Part shown: positions 1 to 7,614 of the stretch, piece by piece | Position numbering within the stretch: the first letter of the stretch is position 1 | Layout of the letters: the number at the start of each line of letters is the position of its first letter | Source: an uncultured Eubacteriales bacterium | Lineage (GTDB): Bacteria; Bacillota; Clostridia; Oscillospirales; Oscillospiraceae | NCBI GenBank assembly: GCA_900544945.1 | Contig: UQXG01000057.1 | Span: forward strand, 1 to 12,852 | Length of the DNA stretch: 12,852 nt | Direction of reading: 5' to 3' | Notes under the pieces: generated by a model | The model's database searches: none | What the model saw: only the letters and a program-made list of their open reading frames with translations | Told to the model about the DNA's origin: nothing | Made by a program: the position numbers and the translations under genes

Positions 1-1833
1 GCTGCGCTTGAACTGCTGGGTGAAGAACCGGCGATAGAAGGTTTTCAGCCATTTTTTGATAACCGCTTCCTCAAAATCTCCGCCGAAAGCCCGACAGGCC
101 AGAGTGTAAATCTTGCGGGGGGTGAAGCCGTAGCGAAGGGTGTAGTACAGGAAGAAATCATGGAGGGCGTAGGGGCCGACCAGGTCTTCGGTATGCTGGG
201 CGATCTTCCCCTGCGCGTCCGGAGGCAGCAGCTCCGGGCTGATGGGGGTATCCAGAATATCCTGGAGCACCGGCCGGGCGGCGGCAAAGGCGGACATCTC
301 CGAAATGGCGTCGATCATCCAGCGAATCAGGGTCTTGGGGATGGAGGCGTTGACCCCGTACATGCTCATGTGGTCGCCATTATAGGTGCACCAGCCCAGA
401 GCCAGCTCAGACAGATCGCCGGTTCCCACCACGATGCCCTTGACCACGCTGGCGTAGTCCATGAGAATCTGGGTGCGCTCCCGGGCTTGGGAATTTTCGT
501 AGGTTCCGTCGTGGATGGACGAATCGTGTCCGATGTCTTCAAAATGCACATTCACCGCATTGCGGATGTTGATTTCCTTGCAGGAAATGCCCAGAGTGCG
601 CATCAGTTCCCAGGAATTGCGGTAGGTGCGGTCGGAGGTGCCGAAGCAGGGCATGGTCACGCCGTACACGTCCGAGGCCGGCCGTCCCAGCTGGCGCATG
701 GCCTCCACCGCAACCAGCAGAGCCAGGGTGGAATCCAGACCGCCGGAAATGCCGATGACCGCATTGGGATTGCCGATGGCCTGAAGCCGCTGACGCAGAC
801 CCGCCACCTGCATGTTAAAAATCTCCATGCACCGCTCCACCCGGTGCTTCCGCTGGGCGGGCACGAAGGGCAGCTTCTCCAGGCGGTAGGCCGTGCCGTC
901 CCCCCGGAGATGACCGTCGGAAACCGGCAGGATTTCCGCCTGGGCTCCGAATCGCTGGGCGGTATCGCCGAAGCTCTTGTTTTTCCGCCGGTCAGAGCGG
1001 ATTTTGCCCAGGTCGCAGTCGGAAATGAGCAGATAGTCCGTAGCGATAGCCTCCCGGGTCTCGGCAAGCAGGGTGCCGTTTTCGCCGATCAGGCTCTGGC
1101 CGGAGAAAATCAAGTCCTGGGTGGACTCGGTGGAACCGGCAGAGCAATAGGCATAGACGCAGTTCAGAGCGGCGGACTGGTGCTTCACCAGCTCCCGGCG
1201 GTAGGAACGCTTGCCGATGGTCTCATTGGAGGCGGACAGGTTCACGATGACCTCCGCCCCGGCCAGAGCCAGCATGGCAGAGGTTGGCAGGGGCGCCCAC
1301 AAGTCCTCGCAGATTTCCACGCCCACCAGGGCCCCGTCTGCCAGCCGGAACAGGAGATTCTGTCCCAGGGGCACGAATTCCGGTACCCCGCCCAGCAGCG
1401 TGCCCACGTCCAGACTGTCAACATCCAGGGCATCGCCGGAAGCAAACCACCGCTTTTCGTAGAACTCATTATAATTAGGAATGGCGGTTTTGGGGACAAT
1501 CCCCTGAATTCTGCCCCGTGCCACAACCGCCGCGCAGTTGAACATCCGGGCGCCCAGCCGCAGTGGCAGCCCAACCACCGCAGTCAATCGGGGGCAGGCG
1601 GCGGAAGTCTCCAGGATTTCCCCCAGGCCAGCCCAGACCCCTTCGTTCAAGGTATCCTGAAAGAACAAATCCTGACAGGTATAGCCCGTCAGCGACATTT
1701 CCGGGAACACCAGCAAATCCACGTTCTGCCCGTCCGCTTTGCGCAAAAACTCACAGATATCCTCCGCGTTTTTCCTGGTATCCCCCACCCGCACCGCCGG
1801 AACGGCGCAGCCGATACGAATATAATCCAGCAT
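1..1833 (-). CDS. nadE: Glutamine-dependent NAD+ synthetase (C-terminus beyond window)
   Basis: Makes NAD+ from deamido-NAD+ with ATP, using ammonia released from glutamine; cytosolic, last step of NAD synthesis. Two domains are visible. An N-terminal nitrilase-type glutaminase (residues about 1-270) carries the Glu-Lys-Cys triad: E45 in VFPEMSLTG, K115 in GIVPKTAIPNYNEFYEKRW, C175 in VEICEDLW. A C-terminal synthetase domain carries the ATP PP-loop SGGLDS at 363-368, followed by GTGDLSELALGW and YGVNASIPKT. The start is ATG at 1833, behind a strong AGGGAGGGG site at 1839-1847. The frame is open for 611 codons to position 1, and the family is usually about 640 residues, so only a short C-terminal piece is missing. 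It is transcribed divergently from the rfb operon, probably as its own unit. The long open frame on the plus strand across this gene is a composition artefact. Identity is very secure. Confidence 0.97.
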   Translation of the reverse strand, partial: MLDYIRIGCAVPAVRVGDTRKNAEDICEFLRKADGQNVDLLVFPEMSLTGYTCQDLFFQDTLNEGVWAGLGEILETSAACPRLTAVVGLPLRLGARMFNCAAVVARGRIQGIVPKTAIPNYNEFYEKRWFASGDALDVDSLDVGTLLGGVPEFVPLGQNLLFRLADGALVGVEICEDLWAPLPTSAMLALAGAEVIVNLSASNETIGKRSYRRELVKHQSAALNCVYAYCSAGSTESTQDLIFSGQSLIGENGTLLAETREAIATDYLLISDCDLGKIRSDRRKNKSFGDTAQRFGAQAEILPVSDGHLRGDGTAYRLEKLPFVPAQRKHRVERCMEIFNMQVAGLRQRLQAIGNPNAVIGISGGLDSTLALLVAVEAMRQLGRPASDVYGVTMPCFGTSDRTYRNSWELMRTLGISCKEINIRNAVNVHFEDIGHDSSIHDGTYENSQARERTQILMDYASVVKGIVVGTGDLSELALGWCTYNGDHMSMYGVNASIPKTLIRWMIDAISEMSAFAAARPVLQDILDTPISPELLPPDAQGKIAQHTEDLVGPYALHDFFLYYTLRYGFTPRKIYTLACRAFGGDFEEAVIKKWLKTFYRRFFTQQFKRS

Positions 1834-1857
1834 GGGAACCCCTCCCTTTTTTCGGCT

Positions 1858-1886
1858 ATCATAGCACAGTTTTTCCCGTTTGCCAA
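1858..1886 (-). promoter_or_regulatory. Promoter of nadE (sigma-A type)
   Basis: On the minus strand there is TTGGCA (plus 1881-1886), a 17-nt spacer, then TATGAT (plus 1858-1863) preceded by TGC, an extended -10. It sits about 25 nt upstream of the nadE start and just ahead of the AGGGAGGGG ribosome site. This is a motif match only, with no start-site data. Confidence 0.75.
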
Positions 1887-1984
1887 GAAAAATGTCATTG
1901 CAAATCGGCATCGCTTGACAGTGGAGCAGTCCGCTTCTTTCGGGAATACGGGTTGCCGTACCGGTCTAATTTCGCAAATAGCGG

Positions 1985-2013
1985 TTTACTTTCCCGTTTA
2001 TTCATGGTAAAAT
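1985..2013 (+). promoter_or_regulatory. Promoter of the rfbA-GT61 operon (sigma-A type)
   Basis: TTTACT (1985-1990), a 17-nt spacer, TAAAAT (2008-2013), with TGG directly before the -10 (extended -10). Predicted transcription start is near 2020, leaving a leader of about 45 nt to the rfbA start. The rest of the 231-bp nadE/rfbA gap holds the divergent nadE promoter; I see no operator-like palindrome in it. Confidence 0.72.
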
Positions 2014-2064
2014 GACACAATAAAAGGGAGAGTATGGTTTCTCTTCCGGAAAAGGAGACTACAT

Positions 2065-2970
2065 ATGAAGGGTATCATTCTGGCCGGCGGCTCCGGCACC
2101 CGGCTGTATCCGCTGACAAAGGTCACCTCCAAGCAATTGCTCCCGGTATACGACAAACCTATGATCTACTATCCCCTGTCCACATTGATGCTGGCGGGAA
2201 TTCGGGACATTCTGATTATTTCCACCCCCACGGATACTCCCCGCTTCCGGGAGCTTCTGGGAGACGGCAGCCACTTCGGCATTCACCTGAGCTACGCCGT
2301 TCAGCCCAGCCCGGATGGTCTTGCTCAGGCCTTCCTCATCGGCGAGGAATTCATCGGCGATGCGCCCTGCGCTATGGTGCTGGGGGACAACATTTTCTAC
2401 GGCAGCGGCTTCTCCGGCATTCTGCGCGATGCCCGGGCGAACGCGGAAAACGGCCGTGCCACCATCTTCGGCTACTATGTCCCCGACCCGGAGCGGTTCG
2501 GCGTGGTGGAGTTCGACGAAAACAAGAAGGTCATCTCCCTGGAGGAAAAGCCCGCCCAGCCCAAGAGCAACTACGCCGTCACCGGCCTGTATTTCTACCC
2601 TGCCGGGGTTGCGGCTCAAGCCAAAGAGGTACGCCCTTCCAAGCGGGGGGAACTGGAAATCACCACCCTGAACGGCATGTACCTGGAGCAGGACATTCTG
2701 GATGTGAAGCTGCTGGGCCGGGGCTTTGCCTGGCTGGACACCGGCACCATGGAAAGTCTGCTGGAGGCGGCGGAGTTCGTCCACATGGTGGAAAAGCGGC
2801 AGGGTGTGAAAATTTCCGCCCCGGAGGAAATCGCCTTCCGTTACGGCTGGATTTCCAAAGAGGAGCTGCTGGAATCCGCCCAGGCCTACGGCAAGTCTCC
2901 CTACGGGCACCATCTGCAGCAGGTTGCCAATGACAAATTCATCAGCTTCCGGGAAAATCAAAAGAATTGA
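2065..2970 (+). CDS. rfbA: Glucose-1-phosphate thymidylyltransferase
   Basis: Joins dTTP and glucose-1-phosphate to give dTDP-glucose, the entry step to dTDP-linked deoxy sugars; cytosolic. The 301-residue protein has the full nucleotidyltransferase signature at the N-terminus: GGSGTRLYPLT (8-18), then SKQLLPVYDKPMIYYPLS. Other family blocks are QPSPDGLAQAF, VLGDNIFYG, EEKPAQPKSNYAVTGLYFY and AWLDTGTMESLLEAAEFV. Length is close to the usual 290-300. The start ATG at 2065 follows AAGGAG (2052-2057) with 7-nt spacing. It is first gene of the operon, directly behind the promoter near 2013; its TGA stop lies inside the TGAGGA ribosome site of rfbB, so the two are probably translationally coupled. 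No defects seen. RmlA is the equivalent name. Confidence 0.97.
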   Translation: MKGIILAGGSGTRLYPLTKVTSKQLLPVYDKPMIYYPLSTLMLAGIRDILIISTPTDTPRFRELLGDGSHFGIHLSYAVQPSPDGLAQAFLIGEEFIGDAPCAMVLGDNIFYGSGFSGILRDARANAENGRATIFGYYVPDPERFGVVEFDENKKVISLEEKPAQPKSNYAVTGLYFYPAGVAAQAKEVRPSKRGELEITTLNGMYLEQDILDVKLLGRGFAWLDTGTMESLLEAAEFVHMVEKRQGVKISAPEEIAFRYGWISKEELLESAQAYGKSPYGHHLQQVANDKFISFRENQKN

Positions 2971-2980
2971 GGAAACCAAT

Positions 2981-4000
2981 ATGACGATTATTGTAACCGG
3001 CGGTGCCGGATTTATCGGCTCCAATTTCATTTTCCATATGCTGGGCAAATACCCGGATTACCGGATCATTTGCCTGGACAAACTGACCTACGCGGGGAAC
3101 CTGTCCACCCTGGCTCCCGTGATGGAAAATCCCAATTTCCGGTTCGTGAAGCTGGACATCTGCGACCGCGAAGGGGTTTGCAAGCTCTTTGCGGAAGAGC
3201 ACCCGGATATGGTGGTGAACTTTGCGGCGGAAAGCCATGTAGACCGCTCCATCGAAAATCCCGAAGTATTCCTGCAAACCAACATTCTGGGCACTCAGGT
3301 GCTGATGGATGCCTGCCGGAAGTTCGGCATCACCCGGTATCACCAGGTTTCCACAGACGAAGTTTACGGCGACCTGCCTCTTGACCGGCCTGACCAGTTC
3401 TTCACCGAGGAAACCCCCATCCATACCAGCTCCCCCTATTCTGCCTCCAAGGCCAGCGCGGATCTGCTGGTGCTGGCCTATCACCGAACCTACGGACTGC
3501 CCGTGACCATTTCCCGGTGCTCCAACAACTATGGCCCCTACCACTTCCCGGAAAAGCTCATCCCCCTGATGATCGCCAATGCCCTGAACGACAAGCCCCT
3601 GCCGGTTTACGGCCAGGGTCTGAACGTCCGGGACTGGCTGTATGTGGAAGATCACTGCAAGGCCATTGATCTGATTCTCCACAAGGGTCGGGTAGGCGAG
3701 GTTTACAACATCGGCGGTCACAACGAAATGCGCAACATCGACATTGTGAAAATCATCTGCAAGGCTCTGGGCAAGCCGGAAAGCCTCATCACCTACGTCA
3801 CCGACCGGAAGGGGCATGACATGCGCTACGCCATCGACCCGACGAAGATTCACAACGAGCTGGGCTGGCTGCCGGAAACCAAATTCGCCGACGGCATTCA
3901 GAAGACCATCGAGTGGTATCTGGACAACCGGGATTGGTGGCAGACCATTATTTCCGGAGAATATCAGAATTACTACGAGAAAATGTACGCAAATCGGTAA
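2981..4000 (+). CDS. rfbB: dTDP-glucose 4,6-dehydratase
   Basis: Converts dTDP-glucose to dTDP-4-keto-6-deoxyglucose with bound NAD+; an extended short-chain dehydrogenase. The Rossmann motif TGGAGFIGSNF is at residues 6-16. The catalytic Thr-Asp-Glu set is T125-D126-E127 in VSTDEVYGDL, and the YxxxK pair is Y153/K157 in SPYSASKASAD. SRCSNNYGPYHFPEKLIP and GLNVRDWLYVEDH are typical dehydratase blocks. The start is ATG at 2981 (339 residues), because TGAGGA at 2968-2973 is spaced 7 nt before it and the NAD-binding strand begins at once. An upstream in-frame ATG at 2924 would add residues overlapping rfbA with no family counterpart. Second gene of the operon; no broken residues. RmlB is the equivalent name. 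Confidence 0.97.
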   Translation: MTIIVTGGAGFIGSNFIFHMLGKYPDYRIICLDKLTYAGNLSTLAPVMENPNFRFVKLDICDREGVCKLFAEEHPDMVVNFAAESHVDRSIENPEVFLQTNILGTQVLMDACRKFGITRYHQVSTDEVYGDLPLDRPDQFFTEETPIHTSSPYSASKASADLLVLAYHRTYGLPVTISRCSNNYGPYHFPEKLIPLMIANALNDKPLPVYGQGLNVRDWLYVEDHCKAIDLILHKGRVGEVYNIGGHNEMRNIDIVKIICKALGKPESLITYVTDRKGHDMRYAIDPTKIHNELGWLPETKFADGIQKTIEWYLDNRDWWQTIISGEYQNYYEKMYANR

Positions 4001-4014
4001 AGGCAGGCGTTCCC

Positions 4015-5301
4015 ATGTATCAACTCAACGACAACTATCTGCGCCCGAAAAAGGCTCAGTGGCTGCGCCGGATGTACGCTACCCCCTTTGAAAAGCGGGA
4101 GAACCTGCGTGTCTGGCAAGGAGAACATGCCACGGTGCTGCCCCTGCGGCCTATCCCCGGAGAGGGCGTGCTCTTCGGCCGGGGCGGTGTCGTGGATAAG
4201 GACGGCCAATATGTGGAGCTGTCCGGTATTCCCACCCGAATCTGGAACGGCTACTCCTTTGAAAAGTCGGAATATCGGGACGAAAAGGTGATTTTCTGCG
4301 GATATCTGGTTAACCACTGGGGTCATTTTCTCGTGGAGGCTGTCACCCGGCTGTGGTATTTTTTAGAAAAGAATTCCTCCCTTGCGGACAAGTATGTCTT
4401 CTTCCTGAAAGAGGGAGAAAACCGGGAAATCGGCGGCAATTACCGGGAATTTCTGAAATTACTTGGCATCTGGGACAAGGTAGAGATCATCTGCGTACCC
4501 ACTACCTATCGGGAAGTGATCGTGCCGGAAATCGCCTTCCGGTGCATGGAGTTCTACAGCCCCAAGTTCCTGGATATTTTTGACGCCGTGGCCGCCCATG
4601 TGGCGCCGGAACCGGACTGGAAGCCGGAAAGCAAGATTTTCTTCACCCGCACCAGTTTCTACAAGGGAAATCACTTCGAGTTCGGCGGCGAGGCACTGGA
4701 CAATTTCTTCGAGCGAAACGGCTACGCAGTGCTCCATCCGGAAAACCTCAGCCTTTCCCGGATGATTTACCTCATCCGGAATGCCGAAGTAGTGGCGACC
4801 CTCTCCGGCTCCGCCCAGCACAATATGCTCTTTGCCCAAAATGGTCAGAAGCACCTGATTCTGGAGCGGTTTGTTATCAATGTGGACTATCAGGTGAGCA
4901 TCAACCAGATGCGAAGCCTGGACGTGACTCCCATTGACGCCAACTTCCACCTGTACACCGTGGACACGGTGGGGCCGCTGATGCTGGGCTGCAACCACAT
5001 TTTAGAGCAGTATATTTCCGACAACGGCCTTCAGCTGCCGGACGAAATTTACCGGAGCAAGAAATACCGTGACCAGTGCTTCAAGGCCTACATGGCTTCT
5101 TACCAGGACAACTACCGCTATCGCTGGCACATGGAGCCCTGGTATCCCATCATCGCCGATTCCCTGTATGAGGCCTACGAGGACAATTACCCCTACTTCA
5201 AGGAATACCTGGACGGGGACCGGCCTTTTTTGAAGGAGCACTATTTCCAGATTCACTACTGGAAGCAGTTTATCAAGCGGCTGCTTCACTATCACGCATA
5301 A
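4015..5301 (+). CDS. GT61-family (DUF563-type) glycosyltransferase, copy A
   Basis: Likely transfers a sugar onto a growing surface polysaccharide or its lipid-linked repeat; donor unknown, though a dTDP-sugar from the neighbouring enzymes is plausible. The 428-residue protein has no signal peptide or clear membrane helix. Residues 95-118 (CGYLVNHWGHFLVEAVTRLW) match the DUF563 pattern of an HW motif followed by an acidic residue and an RLW stretch. Residues 207-215 (KIFFTRTSF) and 258-284 (EVVATLSGSAQHNMLFAQNG and on) match the later GT61 blocks with the conserved SGS/NMLF core. Start ATG 4015 is chosen because alignment with copy B begins there (YLRPKKAQW against YLRPEKAKAL); the longer frame from 3913 overlaps rfbB. 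The ribosome site is weak (AGGCAGG, 4001-4007). The last ~95 residues form a Tyr/Trp-rich module shared with copy B. Family is fairly secure, substrate is not. Confidence 0.82.
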   Translation: MYQLNDNYLRPKKAQWLRRMYATPFEKRENLRVWQGEHATVLPLRPIPGEGVLFGRGGVVDKDGQYVELSGIPTRIWNGYSFEKSEYRDEKVIFCGYLVNHWGHFLVEAVTRLWYFLEKNSSLADKYVFFLKEGENREIGGNYREFLKLLGIWDKVEIICVPTTYREVIVPEIAFRCMEFYSPKFLDIFDAVAAHVAPEPDWKPESKIFFTRTSFYKGNHFEFGGEALDNFFERNGYAVLHPENLSLSRMIYLIRNAEVVATLSGSAQHNMLFAQNGQKHLILERFVINVDYQVSINQMRSLDVTPIDANFHLYTVDTVGPLMLGCNHILEQYISDNGLQLPDEIYRSKKYRDQCFKAYMASYQDNYRYRWHMEPWYPIIADSLYEAYEDNYPYFKEYLDGDRPFLKEHYFQIHYWKQFIKRLLHYHA

Positions 5302-5316
5302 TGCGGAGGCGCAAAC

Positions 5317-5916
5317 ATGGGTCAAATCAAGGTGACAAAAGCCCCCATTGAGGGACTGTATATCATTGAGCCCACCGTCCACGGGGACAGCCGGGGCTAT
5401 TTTATGGAAACCTACAACCAGCAGGACATGACGGAAGCCGGTCTTCCCATGGTCTTCGTCCAGGACAACCAGAGCATGAGCACCAAGGGGGTGCTCCGGG
5501 GACTGCACACCCAGAAAAAGTACCCCCAGGGCAAACTGGTGCGGGTCATCCGGGGGACGGTGTACGACGTGGCCGTGGATGTCCGGGAAGGCTCCCCTAC
5601 CTACGGCCAGTGGTTCGGCATTGAGCTGAGCGAGGAAAACAAAAAGCAGTTCTATGTCTCCCCGGGCTTCGCCCATGGCTTTCTGGTGCTCTCGGACACC
5701 GCGGAATTCTGCTACAAGGTGACGGATTTCTACCATCCGGAGGATGAGCTGGGCTTTGCCTGGAATGACCCGGATATCGGCGTCCGCTGGCCCGGGGTGT
5801 CGGGCATCTATTCCGGCACCGCCAGTGCCGAGGGTTACGCCCTGCCGGACGGCACGCCCCTGAAACTCAGCGACAAGGATCAGCGTTTGCTGCCTCTAAA
5901 GCAGACGAAAAGGTGA
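5317..5916 (+). CDS. rfbC: dTDP-4-dehydrorhamnose 3,5-epimerase
   Basis: Epimerises carbons 3 and 5 of dTDP-4-keto-6-deoxyglucose to give dTDP-4-keto-L-rhamnose; a cupin-fold cytosolic enzyme. Family blocks are GDSRGYFMETYNQQDM (24-38), FVQDNQSMSTKGVLRGLHTQ with the catalytic base H64, the substrate lysine K73 in PQGKLVRVIRG, and YVSPGFAHGFLVLSDTAEFCYKVTDFY, where Y139 fits the acid position. NDPDIGVRWP at 150-159 supplies the late conserved Asp. Length 199 is at the upper normal range. GGAGG at 5305-5309 sits 7 nt before ATG 5317, and the gap from the preceding GT is only 15 nt. It lies between two paralogous glycosyltransferases, rather than next to rfbD as is common. RmlC is the equivalent name. 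Confidence 0.96.
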   Translation: MGQIKVTKAPIEGLYIIEPTVHGDSRGYFMETYNQQDMTEAGLPMVFVQDNQSMSTKGVLRGLHTQKKYPQGKLVRVIRGTVYDVAVDVREGSPTYGQWFGIELSEENKKQFYVSPGFAHGFLVLSDTAEFCYKVTDFYHPEDELGFAWNDPDIGVRWPGVSGIYSGTASAEGYALPDGTPLKLSDKDQRLLPLKQTKR

Positions 5917-5920
5917 GAAA

Positions 5921-7192
5921 ATGGAGATTCAATATCAATATCTCCGGCCGGAAAAGGCCAAGGCTCTTCGAAAATGGGTCACCGATCCGGTGGAGGTTCG
6001 GGATGAGCCTGCCGTTCTGGCTCTGGAAAACGCCGTCATCTATCCTCTGCGCCGGGGCTTCGGGCTTCTCTTTGGCAAGGGAGGCGTTCTGGACGAACGG
6101 GGAAATTATGTTCCGGAATCCGGCATTCCCGGCCGGGTGGAGGGAACTTACCCATTGGAAAATCCGGAATATTGGGATGAAAAGGTAGTCTACTGCGGGT
6201 ATCTGGTGAACCACTGGGGGCATTTTCTCATTGAGGGCGTTACCCGGCTGTGGTATTTCCTGGAAAATGACCCAACCGTTGACAAATTCGTCTACTTTGT
6301 GGACGAAAACCAGGAGCGGGAAATCAAGGGAAATTTCCGCCGGTTTCTGGAACTGCTGGGCATCTGGGACAAGCTGGAGATTCTTTCCAGGCCCGTTCGC
6401 TATCGACAGGTGTTGATTCCGGAGCTGGGCATTCATATGCGCAGTGCCTACACCCCCAGGCTGCTGAAAGTCTTCGACACCGTGGCGGAAAATATCACGG
6501 TAAACCCGGACTGGAAGGCCGATGAGAAGATTTATTTCAGCCGGAGTCGGCTGAAAAAGGCAGGCTTTTTCGAGTGCGGCGGGGACTTGCTGGACGACTT
6601 TTTCGCCAGAAACGGCTATACCCTTCTCTACCCGGAGACGCTGCCATTGGATGAGATGATCTTCCGCATTCGCGGAGCAAAAGTAGTAGCCTCTCTTTCC
6701 GGTTCCCTGCCCCACAACATGCTCTTTGCCAAAAGCGGACAGACTCTGGAAATTGTGGAGCGGCTGGTGCTGAACATCGACAACCAGGTGGACGTGAATC
6801 GAATTCGGGACTTAAACGTGACCTACATTGATGCTCACTACCCCATTTACCCGGTGGATTTCACCGGCCCCATCGTCATGGGTTACACCCCGGAGCTTAC
6901 CCGGTTTGCCGAGGATCGGGGCTACCAGCCGCCGGATGGGAAATATCTGACGGAGAAATACAAAAAGCAGTGTTTTGTCCACTACATGAAGGCATATTCC
7001 GATCTCTACCGGTACAACTGGTTCGAGGAGGACTGGTACGCTCCCTTCGCCGCCTCCCTCTACGAGGGCTTCCGGGCGGGACACGCATTCTTTGGTGAAT
7101 ACCTGGACGGGAAACGTCCCTTCCGCTGGCACCATTATCTGGAATTTCACTACTGGAAGCAGCTTGCGAAAAAGCTACTGAAAAAGGCATGA
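5921..7192 (+). CDS. GT61-family (DUF563-type) glycosyltransferase, copy B
   Basis: Paralogue of the gene at 4015, aligning along its whole 423-residue length with few gaps. Probable second sugar transferase for the same polysaccharide. Shared blocks: YLRPEKAKALRK at the N-terminus, VVYCGYLVNHWGHFLIEGVTRLWYFL (89-114), LLGIWDKLEIL, KIYFSRSRLKKAGFFECGGD, and SLSGSLPHNMLFAKSG (258-273). The C-terminal ~90 residues repeat the aromatic pattern of copy A, ending in EYLDGKRPF and HYWKQLAKKLL. The start ATG 5921 is 4 nt after the rfbC stop, with AGGTGAG at 5911-5917 as ribosome site. The TGA stop lies inside the stem of the operon terminator. Divergence is enough (substitutions throughout) that the two probably have different acceptors or linkages; that is inference. 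Confidence 0.82.
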   Translation: MEIQYQYLRPEKAKALRKWVTDPVEVRDEPAVLALENAVIYPLRRGFGLLFGKGGVLDERGNYVPESGIPGRVEGTYPLENPEYWDEKVVYCGYLVNHWGHFLIEGVTRLWYFLENDPTVDKFVYFVDENQEREIKGNFRRFLELLGIWDKLEILSRPVRYRQVLIPELGIHMRSAYTPRLLKVFDTVAENITVNPDWKADEKIYFSRSRLKKAGFFECGGDLLDDFFARNGYTLLYPETLPLDEMIFRIRGAKVVASLSGSLPHNMLFAKSGQTLEIVERLVLNIDNQVDVNRIRDLNVTYIDAHYPIYPVDFTGPIVMGYTPELTRFAEDRGYQPPDGKYLTEKYKKQCFVHYMKAYSDLYRYNWFEEDWYAPFAASLYEGFRAGHAFFGEYLDGKRPFRWHHYLEFHYWKQLAKKLLKKA

Positions 7193-7213
7193 CCGAGTTC
7201 GGTCATGCCTTTT
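7182..7213. terminator. Bidirectional terminator between the rfb operon and the XRE pair
   Basis: A perfect inverted repeat: AAAAGGCATGACCG (7182-7195), AGTT loop, CGGTCATGCCTTTT (7200-7213). On the plus strand it ends in UUUUCUU; on the minus strand in a run of five U. It closes the rfb/GT61 operon and the convergent regulator pair. The stop codon of GT61 copy B (7190-7192) is inside the left stem, and the stop of the minus gene is at 7216, so both reading frames run right up to it. Confidence 0.9.
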
Positions 7214-7215
7214 CT

Positions 7216-7614
7216 TCAGTATTTCTTTTGCAGCACCAGGTAGGAAATCCAGTAGAGCACCATAATGCCGCAAACGCTGAAGGCCGCGGCCTGACACAAA
7301 AGGTCATGACCCAAAAGCTTCAGGACAATGGAGGCTACCGACGCAATCATCACATACAGATATCCCGCCCAGGCCCAGGCCTTATTCGCCAGATACCGGT
7401 TCCGCTCGTCCTTGGCTGCCATGTCCACTTTGTCCCGGTACTCCGCCGAGCGCAGATATCGGATACTTCGGAAAATTTGCAGCCCGCCGATGACCACAAA
7501 CGCCACGCCCATGCTGCCCCAATATTCCTCCACCAGACCCGCCGCCCGGCATCCGACCAGCACAGCGCCCAGCAGAACCCAGAAAAAACTCAAAAGAAAA
7601 CTGCGGTTTTTCAT
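7216..7614 (-). CDS. Small four-helix membrane protein, function unknown
   Basis: A 132-residue protein that I cannot assign to a named family. It has four predicted membrane helices: about residues 5-24 (LLSFFWVLLGAVLVG), 33-48 (GSMGVAFVVIGGLQIF), 82-101 (AGYLYVMIASVASIVLKLLG) and 106-127 (CQAAAFSVCGIMVLYWISYL). A charged loop of about 30 residues (RSAEYRDKVDMAAKDERNR) lies between helices two and three. Cys22 in LVGC resembles a lipobox but lies within a helix, so a lipoprotein is unlikely. Its ATG overlaps the TGA of the upstream XRE regulator as ATGA (7611-7614), so the two are co-translated. Pairs of a short XRE repressor and a small membrane protein are common in Firmicutes. The usual idea is that the regulator controls its partner; the partner's function is not known here. 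Confidence 0.85.
   Translation of the reverse strand: MKNRSFLLSFFWVLLGAVLVGCRAAGLVEEYWGSMGVAFVVIGGLQIFRSIRYLRSAEYRDKVDMAAKDERNRYLANKAWAWAGYLYVMIASVASIVLKLLGHDLLCQAAAFSVCGIMVLYWISYLVLQKKY

Noticed and set aside
1915..1920. Consensus TTGACA as a second promoter for rfbA
   Set aside because: No -10-like hexamer at 16-18 nt spacing; the TTTACT/TAAAAT pair further down is much better.
160..2010. A 616-codon open frame on the plus strand opposite nadE
   Set aside because: It lies fully antisense to a clear two-domain enzyme, has no family motif, is rich in Gly/His/Gln as expected from reversed GC-rich codons, and runs through the nadE promoter.
2059..3853. Long minus-strand frames opposite rfbA and rfbB
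   Set aside because: Both plus-strand genes carry complete catalytic motifs; the antisense frames show no domains and no ribosome sites.
4459..5736. Minus-strand frames opposite GT61 copy A and rfbC
   Set aside because: They mirror the codon pattern of the plus genes, cross gene borders and have no recognisable content.
7216..7614. Lipoprotein signal (LVGC) in the small membrane protein
   Set aside because: The Cys lies in the first of four helices with no typical n-region/lipobox layout; a plain multi-helix protein is more likely.
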